Virus record (IMG/VR): IMGVR_UViG_3300033144_002580
Coordinates: 1 to 21,068 of that record
Source: a virus
Length of the DNA: 21,068 nucleotides
Direction: 5' to 3' (one strand)
Position numbers and translations under genes: made by a program. Under the pieces are notes generated by a model. The model did not search any database. It saw only the letters and a program-made list of their open reading frames with translations, and had not been told where the DNA came from. This document shows, piece by piece, positions 1 to 6,590 of the stretch (its first letter is position 1; each line of letters begins with the position of its first letter).

Positions 1-77
1 TAGTTCGGTGGGAGAAGATGTGGGCTGCGATGGATACCCTCGCCGATGCCCTAAAGAAAATGGATAACCCCGAATGA
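1..77 (+). CDS. C-terminal end of an upstream gene (partial)
   Basis: An open frame enters from the left edge (full codons from position 3) and stops at TGA 75-77. The visible tail is about 24 residues, ending ...ALKKMDNPE, a short amphipathic and charged helix. It overlaps the terminase start in an ATGA arrangement, as expected for co-translated phage genes. Its position directly before the large terminase would fit a small terminase subunit, but too little is visible to say so. Confidence 0.6.
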   Translation, partial: VRWEKMWAAMDTLADALKKMDNPE

Positions 78-1408
78 CCACGGCAACACTCGAACTCGGT
101 GAACGCCTCACGCCACGGTGGTATGACCTTCGATACCACCGCGAGCAGGAGATGATCCGATCCGAGTCCGAGCGGTTCACCGTGATTGTCGCGGGGGCGC
201 GGGCTGGCAAGTCCGAGTGCATCAAGCGCTGGGGAACCGAGCGCTTCCTCATGCACACGCGAGAGCATCCCGAGTTCCCGCTTGGCCGCTACCTCTGCGG
301 CGCACCAACTCAAGACCAAGCGACGAACCTCTGGCTTGACGAACCCGAAGGTCTTCTCGCGTTCCTCCCGTCATGGGCGGTCGTGGGTGTCCGGCGAAGC
401 AACCCGCCGCAGATAACGCTCGCGAACGGGACCATCATCCGGATCGTCGGCCTCGACAAGCCGATGCGTTCCGAGGGCGAACCGTGGGACGGCATCATCG
501 TCGACGAGTATTCCGAATGCAAGGCGAACGTCTGGCGCTACATTCGGCCGATGCTCTCGACGCCTGGCCGCGAGGGTTGGGCTGTGCTTCTCTCCCGTCC
601 ACGCGGCGCGGCGCACATGAAGAAGCTCTACGACGAAGCGCCGATGAAGACCGGGTGGCGAGCGCTGCACTGGACGTCCGAGTCGATCCTGCCACCAGAA
701 GAGATCACCGCCGCCAAGGCGGATATGGACGAGCTGGAATACCGATCCGAATACCTCGCCGAGTTCGTGACTTACGCGGGCCGCGCCTATCACGCGTTTG
801 AGCGCGGCGTCCATCTCGTTGACAAGATCGAATACGACCCAAAGCGGGCGCTGGTCTTCTGCTTCGACTTCAACGTCGACCCGGGGACGGCATCCGTCTG
901 GCAGGAGACGGACATGTCGAACTGCCTCGACGCGGTCTACATCCCGCGCAACTCAACGACCGATGCCGTGTGCCGCCGGCTCATCCAGGACTGGGGAGAG
1001 CATCCCGGCAAGGTGTTCATCTACGGCGACGCGACGGGCGGCGCTCGCGGGTCGGCAAAGGTGGCCGGTTCCGACTGGGTGATTATCAAAGAGATGTTGC
1101 GGCCAGTGTTCAAGGGACGAATCCACTTCCGCGTGCCGCTGGCGAACCCAAGACAGCGGGCGAGAATCAACGCGGTCAACCGTCGGTTGCGCGACGCGAA
1201 CGGAAACGTCCACGTGCGGATCGACGGAAGCCGTGCGATGAAGATGGCCGAGGACTTCGAGCAGACGATGTTGCTTGAGGGTGGCAGCGGTGAAATCGAC
1301 AAGAAATCCGACCTGTCGGTTTCTCACCTCGTCGACGGCGTAGGCTACTACTTTTTCAAGGAGTTCCCAGTCCTCGGGAAGCCGAAGGCAAAGAGCATGG
1401 CGTATTGA
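74..1408 (+). CDS. terL: Terminase large subunit (DNA-packaging ATPase/nuclease)
   Basis: This 444-residue protein is the motor that pumps phage DNA into the procapsid and cuts the concatemer. The ATPase domain shows a Walker A P-loop (GARAGKS, residues 41-47), a Walker B (IIVDEY, 141-146, with D144 and catalytic E145) and a likely coupling motif SRPRG (174-178). The C-terminal RNase H-like nuclease shows the expected acidic residues: D265 in FCFDFN, D319 in IYGDATG and D421 in SHLVDGVGY. Length and domain order are normal for the family. The ATG overlaps the previous stop by four bases. The protein docks on the portal encoded at 1879-3460. The identification is firm; the packaging strategy (cos or pac) cannot be read from this sequence. 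Confidence 0.94.
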   Translation: MTTATLELGERLTPRWYDLRYHREQEMIRSESERFTVIVAGARAGKSECIKRWGTERFLMHTREHPEFPLGRYLCGAPTQDQATNLWLDEPEGLLAFLPSWAVVGVRRSNPPQITLANGTIIRIVGLDKPMRSEGEPWDGIIVDEYSECKANVWRYIRPMLSTPGREGWAVLLSRPRGAAHMKKLYDEAPMKTGWRALHWTSESILPPEEITAAKADMDELEYRSEYLAEFVTYAGRAYHAFERGVHLVDKIEYDPKRALVFCFDFNVDPGTASVWQETDMSNCLDAVYIPRNSTTDAVCRRLIQDWGEHPGKVFIYGDATGGARGSAKVAGSDWVIIKEMLRPVFKGRIHFRVPLANPRQRARINAVNRRLRDANGNVHVRIDGSRAMKMAEDFEQTMLLEGGSGEIDKKSDLSVSHLVDGVGYYFFKEFPVLGKPKAKSMAY

Positions 1409-1409
1409 T

Positions 1410-1682
1410 ATGGTCTACAGATACCAACCCGGCGACGTTAACGTCTGGACCCCGATAGAGAAGGCTGACGATTATTTCCTTCAGGTCGGAGACGTCGCTT
1501 CCGTTTCGCACTTCTGCGGCGAACGATACAACCCGCCGATCAAGTTTCGCGTCGTAGAGATGCGCGAAGAGGAACAGGACGGACGAAGTGGAATTATGAT
1601 CTACGGCGTCCAGGATGGACCGGAGTATCAAGACAGTCCGTTGGACACCAGTGACACGGCGCAACCAAGTAAGGCGGAGTGA
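1410..1682 (+). CDS. Small hypothetical protein
   Basis: A 90-residue acidic protein that I do not recognise. It begins one base after the terminase stop. The N-terminal 75 residues look beta-rich (alternating hydrophobic residues, e.g. FRVVEM, GIMIYGV), and the last 15 residues are a polar tail. There is one cysteine and no membrane segment or catalytic motif. The next gene starts two bases after its stop, so it is translated with the packaging genes. Its place between terminase and portal is typical of small accessory packaging genes, but no function can be assigned. Confidence 0.7.
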   Translation: MVYRYQPGDVNVWTPIEKADDYFLQVGDVASVSHFCGERYNPPIKFRVVEMREEEQDGRSGIMIYGVQDGPEYQDSPLDTSDTAQPSKAE

Positions 1683-1683
1683 T

Positions 1684-1869
1684 ATGGAATGGACAGACTC
1701 GTCTTGGGTCATATTTCTTGTCAGCGCGGGGATCGGGTTCGTGGTCGGGTCTTTCTACTGGAAGTGGATGGCGAAGAAGGGGACCGACGTATCGGAACAG
1801 GAAGCAGAGAAGGTGTTGAGGATCTTCGAGCAGAAGCGTCGACAACGAGGAATCAAGGCGGACGAATAG
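1684..1869 (+). CDS. Small single-pass membrane protein
   Basis: A 61-residue protein with one hydrophobic segment at about residues 8-24 (WVIFLVSAGIGFVVGSF), then a positively charged WKWMAKK flank and a charged helical tail rich in K, R and E. The charge pattern predicts N-terminus out and C-terminus in the cytoplasm. The ATG at 1684 was chosen because it follows the previous stop by one base; an upstream in-frame start at 1615 would overlap the previous gene widely. It could be a holin- or spanin-like protein or an unrelated moron. A lone transmembrane helix does not decide, and no lysozyme gene lies nearby. Confidence 0.65.
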   Translation: MEWTDSSWVIFLVSAGIGFVVGSFYWKWMAKKGTDVSEQEAEKVLRIFEQKRRQRGIKADE

Positions 1870-1878
1870 AGTAGGAGT

Positions 1879-2844
1879 ATGCCAGAGCAGACAGCAACAG
1901 CCACTCAGGCGCAACCCGCAGCCATCACCTCGACCGCCGTCGGTGAACCGTCGGCAGCGAACCAAGAGATGGAGACGAAATACTGGCGGAACACCCGGCC
2001 GCTGCGCGGTGGGTCCGACGCGATGCGTGCCCAAGGAACGCGCCTTCTTCCTCCTCGTGCGAGGGAGGAGGACAAGCAATGGGAACGCCGCAGGGCCGCG
2101 TCCGTCCTTGACCCATACTACGACGATGCCGTTGACCAAGCGGCCTCCATGCCGTTCTCTCGGCCTGTCACGATCCGTGGCGAGGTCCCCGAGCAGCTCG
2201 AACCGCTCGAGCAGGACATGGACCGGCGCGGCTCGAATCTGACCGTCCAGGCGAAGGATGTTCTGGACGCCGGATTCGACGACGGACTGACGCACCTCTT
2301 CGTGGACTTCCCGGCGATTGACGTCGAGACGGCGGAAGAGGAACGGCTGCTGCGGGCACGACCAACGATCGTCCACGTCAAGGCGGAGAACATGCTCGGC
2401 GCGGAGTTCGTCACCATGCCGACGGGCGAGGACATGATGGCGCGGTGTCGGATCAAGGACACATTCAACCGGCCGGCCCGCGGCGACGATCCCTACGAAG
2501 AGGAGACGGTCGAGCGCGTTCGCGTCTACCACTCGCCGATGCCGGCGTCGGCAGAGAAGGCCGACGTCCTTACCTTCGAGCGGTTCGCGGCGGAGGAGAT
2601 CCGCTACGACGACTTCATTGAGATGGGCGGGCTACCTGGTCGGGTCATCACGTGGCTCAGGCCGCCGAAGATGAGGTATACCGCTCAAGACGTTCTATAC
2701 GAAACGGATCGCGCGGCTGAAGGCCAAGCCGTTCTTCTTCAAGATTATCGACCTGAACATCCACCACTGGCGGTTCTTGTCCGTCCACGATTCATACGTC
2801 AACCTGATCCAGGTGGCGGGATGGGTGCGGACCGGCATAGATGA
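1879..2844 (+). CDS. Portal protein (DUF4055 type), N-terminal part before frame change
   Basis: The reading frame from ATG 1879 (upstream SD-like taggag) carries the N-terminal half of a DUF4055-type portal. It has a polar leader of about 30 residues, then YWRNTRPLRGG, a segment with the family look (DPYYDDAVDQAASMPFSRPV), and a helical segment leading to GLTHLFVDFPA. From about codon 266 (base 2674) the frame becomes unlike the family and ends at 2844 with a proline/arginine-rich tail. The family continuation is in the +1 frame (2675-3460). Joined, the two parts give about 526 residues, close to the usual length. The portal is the dodecameric ring at the capsid vertex through which terminase pumps DNA. 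A true truncation would be lethal, so a base-calling error or recoding is more likely than decay. Confidence 0.82.
   Translation: MPEQTATATQAQPAAITSTAVGEPSAANQEMETKYWRNTRPLRGGSDAMRAQGTRLLPPRAREEDKQWERRRAASVLDPYYDDAVDQAASMPFSRPVTIRGEVPEQLEPLEQDMDRRGSNLTVQAKDVLDAGFDDGLTHLFVDFPAIDVETAEEERLLRARPTIVHVKAENMLGAEFVTMPTGEDMMARCRIKDTFNRPARGDDPYEEETVERVRVYHSPMPASAEKADVLTFERFAAEEIRYDDFIEMGGLPGRVITWLRPPKMRYTAQDVLYETDRAAEGQAVLLQDYRPEHPPLAVLVRPRFIRQPDPGGGMGADRHR
2668..2681 (+). other. Probable +1 frame-change point within the portal gene
   Basis: Upstream coding is in the frame of 1879 and downstream coding in the next frame (+1). The +1 frame has a TGA at 2672-2674 and is open and family-like from 2675. 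Dropping one base in aagatgaggt restores a continuous protein reading ...RPPKM-GIPLKTFY. The P-site codon ATG cannot re-pair after a +1 slip (it would face TGA), so the classical slow-AGG slippage mechanism fits poorly. A one-base insertion, biological or technical, is the simpler reading. Confidence 0.7.
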
Positions 2845-3460
2845 GGGCGGAGAGACGGACATCACGCTCGGGCACAGCCGGATCGAGAGCCTTCCAGCAG
2901 GCCAGACGATCGAGACGCTTGAGCACAAGGGGATGGCCTACGAGGCGGGCAAAGACCGTCTCGGACGTCTGGAGGCGCGTCAGAAGTTCCTATCCGCTTT
3001 GCCATTCCTCGAGATGCCAGCGGGCGACATCACAGCGACGGGCGACATCCTTCGGGGCGCATCGGCGCAATCGCAACTCCAGATTGCCGTTCGTGGCCTT
3101 GAGAACACCGTGACGGACGCCTTTCGGGATGCCGCGACGTGGCTCAACGTGAACCGGCCGACGTCCGCGACCGAGCCGATCGTCCTTGAGGACGACTTCC
3201 GGGTTGACGTGTTCAGTGATTTCGCTCACGGTGTGTTCTCGGCGCAGGAGACGCAGGCGCAGCAGGGCGACTACGACCGCAGGATCATCACGCACGAGTC
3301 GTATCTGCTCGAGCGAAAGAAGCGCGGCGGCTACTCGGATACGCTGGACGTGGCGACGGAGGTGGTGAAGGCGCGGGCCGAGCAGATGACGCGGATGCAG
3401 GATATGGCCGGCATGGAGGCCGAGGAACCCGAAGAACCGGAGGCAGAGGCGGCAGCGTGA
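2675..3460 (+). CDS. Portal protein (DUF4055 type), C-terminal part after frame change
   Basis: This frame opens right after an in-frame TGA at 2672-2674. It begins GIPLKTFYTKRIARLKAKP, then a LNIHHWRFLS segment and ITLGHSRIESLP...LEHKG, ending in a long helix and an acidic EEPEEPEAEAAA tail. The IPL...FY and LN..H..W elements are what DUF4055 portal proteins show in the second half, in the right order after the N-terminal part at 1879. There is no convincing start codon or SD for separate translation; the first possible start is a TTG at 2777, which would lose the first conserved block. I read it as the remainder of the same portal gene. Its stop overlaps the GTG of the next gene. Confidence 0.82.
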   Translation, partial: GIPLKTFYTKRIARLKAKPFFFKIIDLNIHHWRFLSVHDSYVNLIQVAGWVRTGIDEGGETDITLGHSRIESLPAGQTIETLEHKGMAYEAGKDRLGRLEARQKFLSALPFLEMPAGDITATGDILRGASAQSQLQIAVRGLENTVTDAFRDAATWLNVNRPTSATEPIVLEDDFRVDVFSDFAHGVFSAQETQAQQGDYDRRIITHESYLLERKKRGGYSDTLDVATEVVKARAEQMTRMQDMAGMEAEEPEEPEAEAAA

Positions 3461-3732
3461 CGACGATGGAATTGCACAAGCGTGACAACGTGGCGCTCAA
3501 GTGCGACAACGGCGAGGTCGCCAAGGGCTGGATCTCGGGTATCGAGGATTACGAGGTTGCAGTTCCAGTCGAGTTGCCGGATGGCGGCGACGGATACGTG
3601 GATAGCCTCGGGCAAATCTTCACGGTGACGTTCCACCAGGATAAGTTCAACGAGCAGACGTCGACCAACCTCATCGGCCGGGAGTTCTACCGGCAGGCGC
3701 TCATCAACGCGATGGAGGCGGCGCAGCAATGA
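3457..3732 (+). CDS. Small hypothetical protein
   Basis: A 91-residue acidic protein, not recognised. It starts at GTG 3457, overlapping the portal stop as GTGA; an ATG nine bases later (3466) is an alternative. The first 70 residues look like a small beta-barrel (VALKCDNGEVAKGWISGI, EVAVPVELP, IFTVTFHQD), and the C-terminus is helical (REFYRQALINAMEAAQQ). Its stop overlaps the next ATG as ATGA, so it is translationally coupled on both sides. The position between portal and head-morphogenesis genes suggests a capsid-assembly accessory role, but this is only context. Confidence 0.7.
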   Translation: MTTMELHKRDNVALKCDNGEVAKGWISGIEDYEVAVPVELPDGGDGYVDSLGQIFTVTFHQDKFNEQTSTNLIGREFYRQALINAMEAAQQ

Positions 3733-3911
3733 GTAAGCCGAAGCGAACCTGGATGCGCGGCGCTGTCGTCTGCCACAATCGTGCGACGGACGACTGGCGG
3801 CTTATCCTCGCCGACGGGCGCGAGTTTCTGTTGCCGAAGATGTTCACATTCTCGGCGGAACAGAAGGCCGCGTTTCGGCGGATGCTATTCGGAGCGAAGA
3901 TAGATGCCTGA
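3729..3911 (+). CDS. Very small hypothetical protein
   Basis: A 60-residue basic protein with no recognised family, starting at ATG 3729 overlapped with the previous stop. The middle contains a beta-like stretch (DWRLILADGREFLLP) and the end a short helix (AEQKAAFRRMLFGAK). Its last eight bases, ATGCCTGA, also hold the first codons of a duplicated copy of the head-morphogenesis gene start (see 3892-3942). This suggests that in an ancestor this gene directly overlapped the gene now at 4340. Confidence 0.62.
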   Translation: MSKPKRTWMRGAVVCHNRATDDWRLILADGREFLLPKMFTFSAEQKAAFRRMLFGAKIDA

Positions 3912-3942
3912 GACCCGGACGCTCCCCGACTTCCGAACATTG
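3892..3942 (+). repeat. Direct repeat copy 1: duplicated start region of the head-morphogenesis gene
   Basis: Aligning this segment with 4328-4378 without gaps gives 41 identities in 51 bases by my hand count. It includes exact runs gagcgaagata, atgcctga and tccccgacttccg. The two copies are 436 bases apart and bracket the gene at 3959-4339. Confidence 0.8.
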
Positions 3943-3957
3943 ACGAAAGGCGGATGA
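3904..3957 (+). pseudogene. 17-codon remnant of the head-morphogenesis gene start
   Basis: ATG 3904 opens a 17-codon frame, MPETRTLPDFRTLTKGG, closed by TGA 3955-3957. Ten of its first 13 residues equal the start of the protein at 4340 (MPET...PDFRTL). It is too short to be a protein of its own and looks like the original start of the head-morphogenesis gene, cut off by the insertion of the 3959 gene. Its stop region (aaaggcggatgat) now supplies the SD of that gene. Confidence 0.6.
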
Positions 3958-3958
3958 T

Positions 3959-4339
3959 ATGATAGTTCTCGACAAACTCGGGTGGCCGGTGGAACGCATC
4001 AAGGGAAGACCTATTGACTACCTAACACGGTGCATCGTCCACGGGCGACGCATCATCTCGCGGAAGACGTGGGATGCACATCGGTTCCTATTCCGCATGG
4101 CCGAACGCACGCGGTCTAAACGTGCCCTTGGCCATGATATTGAATACCCCCTCGATAAACTATTCCAGTGGTGCTACGAGCGGGACTTACGTGGAGCGCA
4201 TTACGTGGATGTAGTTGTTCGCGTGAATGGGAAAGACCAGCGCTTCGAAGCTGATTGGTTGAAGGAAATTTCCAACCAGATGCGGCACGTCCCGGTTGAG
4301 GGATGCTCGCAAGCTCCAGCAGAGTCAGAGCGAAGATAA
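3959..4339 (+). CDS. Hypothetical protein, probable inserted (moron-like) gene
   Basis: A 126-residue basic protein I do not recognise. It begins at ATG 3959 with a good SD (aaagg, about 3946-3950). It is rich in R, H, Y and W (e.g. LTRCIVHGRRIISRKTWDAHRFLFRM, positions 23-48, then FQWCYERDLRGAHYVDVVVRVNG). The histidines and two cysteines made me consider a homing nuclease, but there is no complete HNH, GIY-YIG or LAGLIDADG motif. It sits between two copies of the head-morphogenesis gene start and looks slightly less GC-rich than its neighbours, both signs of insertion. The TAA 4337-4339 abuts the next ATG. Confidence 0.65.
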   Translation: MIVLDKLGWPVERIKGRPIDYLTRCIVHGRRIISRKTWDAHRFLFRMAERTRSKRALGHDIEYPLDKLFQWCYERDLRGAHYVDVVVRVNGKDQRFEADWLKEISNQMRHVPVEGCSQAPAESERR

Positions 4340-4378
4340 ATGCCTGAAACCGCATCCGTCCCCGACTTCCGCACCTTG
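4328..4378 (+). repeat. Direct repeat copy 2: functional start of the head-morphogenesis gene
   Basis: Second copy of the repeat described at 3892-3942. It covers the last codons of the inserted gene and the first 13 codons of the protein starting at 4340. Being joined to the full gene, this is the functional copy. Confidence 0.8.
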
Positions 4379-5494
4379 GCCACGCCACCGCTCACCGTCA
4401 ACCGCCGCCTTTTCGATAGATTTGTCCGTCGTGCTCACCAGATCGAACGGGTCAAGCGGGGCCTGGCCCGGGATACCTCCCGCTTCCTCCGGGATTCGGT
4501 CTTCTCCGGGCTCGGCGAGACCATGACCACGATGCTCAACCGCATCAGAGGCCGCAGGGACGTCGCGGCGGTCCACGGCACGAAAGCCTTCAAGTCGCTC
4601 GTAAAGACGACGCAAGGCACCTTAAACGCTGGCTACGGCCGTGCAATGAACGACTTGGCGAAGCAACTGCGCTTCCTGGCGCTCGAGGAGAGCCGGTTCG
4701 TCGTCAACGTCCTCGGCCAGGACATCCCCTTCGACTACAGCGCCAAGGTGCCGTTGCTGAAGGACTTCAGGAAGGCCATCCGCAACCAGCCGTTCGCCGG
4801 CCGGACCTTGCAGCAGTGGTTCAAGGGGATGGCCACGAACACGGCCACGAACACGATGAGCCAGGTGAACCTCGGCCTGCTCGGCGGGGAGACGACGAAC
4901 CAGATCGTGCGCCGGATGACCGGGAGGAAAGGCGTCTTCGACCGGGCGCTCGGAGAGGCTGAGCGGATTGCCGAGACGGCGGCCGGCCATGCGGGGAACA
5001 GCGGGTCGGACCTGGCGATCGAGGCGAACGAGGAGGTCATCGCCTGGGAGGTGTGGACGGCGATCCTTGACAGCGCAACGTGCGTCATCTGCGGTGGGCT
5101 CGACGGCAACAAGTTCAGGGTTGGCGAGGGACCGATCCCGATCGACTCGACGCATCCTGTCTGCCGCTGCAAGAGAATCCCGCAACTCAAGTCTGCAAAG
5201 GAACTTGGGTTGAAAGAAAGCGACTTGACGCCGCTCGAGAGAAGGTCGATGGACGGCAAGGTCAGCGAGAAGACCACCTACAAGGGATGGATCCGGAAGC
5301 AACCGGCGAAGGTTCAGGACGAGTTCATGGGACCGACGCGAGGCCGTCTTTACCGGGCCGGGAAGCTCAAGATTGACGAGCTGGTCGATACGCAGCTCCG
5401 GCCGTTGAGTCTCAAGGAACTGCGGACCAGGCAGGATCTCTCGTGGGACGACATCAAGGTCCGAAGGCGCCCACGGCCAGAACCCACTGAATAG
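4340..5494 (+). CDS. Minor head / head-morphogenesis protein (Mu F, SPP1 gp7 type)
   Basis: A 384-residue protein. The N-terminal 230 residues are mostly helical and basic. The Mu F-like core has the cysteine/histidine signature WTAILDSATCVICGGLDG...STHPVCRCKR, with C248, C251, H272, C275 and C277 placed to bind a metal or stabilise the fold. A C-terminal segment (YKGWIRKQPAKVQDEFMGPTR, from residue 314) matches the extension of many minor head proteins that precede a scaffold gene. Family members sit inside the procapsid near the portal and are needed for correct head assembly; some are ejected with DNA. Placement after the portal and before the scaffold is canonical. The start at 4340 follows the previous stop immediately. 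Confidence 0.88.
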   Translation: MPETASVPDFRTLATPPLTVNRRLFDRFVRRAHQIERVKRGLARDTSRFLRDSVFSGLGETMTTMLNRIRGRRDVAAVHGTKAFKSLVKTTQGTLNAGYGRAMNDLAKQLRFLALEESRFVVNVLGQDIPFDYSAKVPLLKDFRKAIRNQPFAGRTLQQWFKGMATNTATNTMSQVNLGLLGGETTNQIVRRMTGRKGVFDRALGEAERIAETAAGHAGNSGSDLAIEANEEVIAWEVWTAILDSATCVICGGLDGNKFRVGEGPIPIDSTHPVCRCKRIPQLKSAKELGLKESDLTPLERRSMDGKVSEKTTYKGWIRKQPAKVQDEFMGPTRGRLYRAGKLKIDELVDTQLRPLSLKELRTRQDLSWDDIKVRRRPRPEPTE

Positions 5495-5514
5495 CAACGG
5501 CTTACGAATTACTA

Positions 5515-5546
5515 TTGACAATCTGATTTTGAGACCAAAAGATAAC
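5515..5546 (+). promoter_or_regulatory. Possible sigma-70-like promoter in the gap before the scaffold gene
   Basis: The 120-base gap 5495-5614 is clearly AT-richer than the genes around it. It contains a perfect -35 hexamer TTGACA (5515-5520). The -10 is poor: AAAGAT after 17 bases, or GATAAC after 20 bases. A scaffold/capsid promoter here would make sense, but the weak -10 keeps this tentative. I see no strong hairpin in the rest of the gap. Confidence 0.25.
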
Positions 5547-5614
5547 AGCGTCTTGAGAGGGCGGAAGCATAGCCCGGCGCTCGCACGGATGGCTGACAAC
5601 CAGAGAGGTGAATC

Positions 5615-6415
5615 GTGGCGGATCCGAAACCAGAAGAGACGACCCTCGAAGCCGAGGTGACAGAAGACGAGGGGCCGACGGTCGAGTCGGTGCAGGCGGA
5701 TGCGGCGAAGTTTAAGTCCGCGCTGATGAAAGAGCGGAAGGTGGTCGCGAAGCTGCGGAAGGACCTCGACCCCTTCAAGGACCTCGATGCGACGGCGGCC
5801 CGGGAGGCCCTCACGAAGCTCGAGGAGATCGAGGAGGCGGCAGCAGCGGCGGCGGAAAGCGGCGAGGGCGACAAGCCCAACCCGGCGTTCCTGAAGCTCG
5901 AGCAGGACGTCAAGCGGCTGAAGAACGCGGTCGAGGCAGGCGAGAAGACGCTCGCGGCCGAGAAGAAAGAGCGCGACGTCGACCGGAAGCTGTTCAACCT
6001 GAAACAGAAAGAATCGATGGCGACCGATGCGTTGCTGAAGCACGTATCCGATCCGGCCGATGTGAAGATCCTCAAACGGGAACTTCTGGCGCGGATGGTC
6101 GAAGAAGAAGGCGAGACACATAACGGGAGCCCGATCTATCGTGTCCCGGACGATGACGGTGAACCACGGCTGGTCACCAAGTTGGGGGATACAAACCCCG
6201 ACAAGATCCTTGCGGAATACGTCGGCAAGGACATGCGGGCGGAGTTCCCGAAGAACTTCGGCGGCACGAAGGCTGCCGGAGGCGGTTTGACCGGGATCGC
6301 TGGCAAGACCGAAGACGGCGAGTTTGTCGTCAAGCGCGGCGCGACCCCGGCCGAATATCAGCGAGTGCGGGAGGCCGCACAGAAAGTAGGAAAACTTCCG
6401 ACAATAACGGATTAG
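5615..6415 (+). CDS. Scaffold-like capsid assembly protein
   Basis: A 266-residue, highly charged protein with a GTG start at 5615 and SD agaggtg six bases upstream. It has an acidic N-terminus (about residues 1-28), a long helical/coiled-coil core rich in K, E and A (about 30-155) with an alanine run near residue 75, and a glycine-rich linker (FGGTKAAGGGLTGIAG). It ends with a short basic helix (YQRVREAAQKVGK), the sort of tail that binds coat protein in P22-type scaffolds. The assignment rests on composition, length and position right before the coat gene. No capsid maturation protease is visible nearby, which fits the P22 scheme of reusable scaffold. Confidence 0.75.
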   Translation: MADPKPEETTLEAEVTEDEGPTVESVQADAAKFKSALMKERKVVAKLRKDLDPFKDLDATAAREALTKLEEIEEAAAAAAESGEGDKPNPAFLKLEQDVKRLKNAVEAGEKTLAAEKKERDVDRKLFNLKQKESMATDALLKHVSDPADVKILKRELLARMVEEEGETHNGSPIYRVPDDDGEPRLVTKLGDTNPDKILAEYVGKDMRAEFPKNFGGTKAAGGGLTGIAGKTEDGEFVVKRGATPAEYQRVREAAQKVGKLPTITD

Positions 6416-6441
6416 CGGCAACGCAACCAAACGGCAACTTT

Positions 6442-6469
6442 TCGCGGGCCAGAGTGAGTCAGCCCCCGA
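6442..6469 (+). repeat. Leader stem-loop 1
   Basis: Arms tcg-c-gggc (6442-6449) and gccc-c-cga (6462-6469) pair with one C-C mismatch. The loop is CAGAGTGAGTCA (6450-6461). Confidence 0.75.
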
Positions 6470-6473
6470 CTGC

Positions 6474-6497
6474 CCGACTCGGAGTGAGTCAGGTCGG
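6474..6497 (+). repeat. Leader stem-loop 2
   Basis: Arms ccgact (6474-6479) and ggtcgg (6492-6497) pair over six bases, the inner one being a T(U)-G pair. The loop CGGAGTGAGTCA (6480-6491) is the only variant, with G for A at its second position. Confidence 0.72.
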
Positions 6498-6519
6498 ATC
6501 GGCAAGCGGAAAGGCCATC

Positions 6520-6549
6520 GTCGCAGGCCAGAGTGAGTCAGCCAGCGAC
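6520..6549 (+). repeat. Leader stem-loop 3
   Basis: Arms gtcgc-a-ggc (6520-6528) and gcc-a-gcgac (6541-6549) pair with one A-A mismatch. The loop is CAGAGTGAGTCA (6529-6540). Confidence 0.77.
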
Positions 6550-6560
6550 ACCGCCAGATC

Positions 6561-6590
6561 CTGAAGCGCCAGAGTGAGTCAGCGCTTCAG
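6561..6590 (+). repeat. Leader stem-loop 4
   Basis: Arms ctgaagcgc (6561-6569) and gcgcttcag (6582-6590) form nine perfect pairs. The loop is CAGAGTGAGTCA (6570-6581). Confidence 0.8.

Larger units (their letters stand above)
6442..6590 (+). promoter_or_regulatory. Array of four stem-loops sharing one 12-base loop (coat gene leader)
   Basis: Four consecutive inverted repeats each enclose a 12-base loop C(A/G)GAGTGAGTCA. The stems have unrelated sequences but pair in every case: 7 bp with one mismatch, 6 bp with one G-U, 8 bp with one mismatch, and 9 perfect bp. Constant loop plus covarying stem is the signature of a structured RNA, or of folded single-stranded DNA, rather than of a simple DNA operator. 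The array lies in the non-coding leader between scaffold stop (6415) and coat start (6658). It could be a recognition site for a structural protein or a translational regulator. I know of no named element with this loop. Confidence 0.8.

Noticed and set aside
2671-2680. Programmed +1 frameshift at ATG AGG T in the portal gene
   Set aside because: The AGG could be slow, but initiator/elongator Met-tRNA cannot re-pair to UGA after a +1 slip, and portal recoding is not a known strategy. An indel is simpler.
3959-4339. The inserted gene as an HNH or other homing endonuclease
   Set aside because: Histidines and cysteines are present but no complete nuclease motif or spacing could be found.
4622-6505. 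Very long open frame on the minus strand (627 codons), with others at 6709-7833 and 18872-20005
   Set aside because: They run opposite recognised genes, lack family-like sequence and SD sites, and are R/L/P-rich as expected for GC-rich antisense shadows.
6442-6590. The repeats as a CRISPR array, CsrA sites or iterons
   Set aside because: Only a 12-base core repeats, spacing is uneven (30, 49 and 41 bases) and each unit is a hairpin. Only one loop contains GGA, so CsrA is unlikely, and no replication gene is near.
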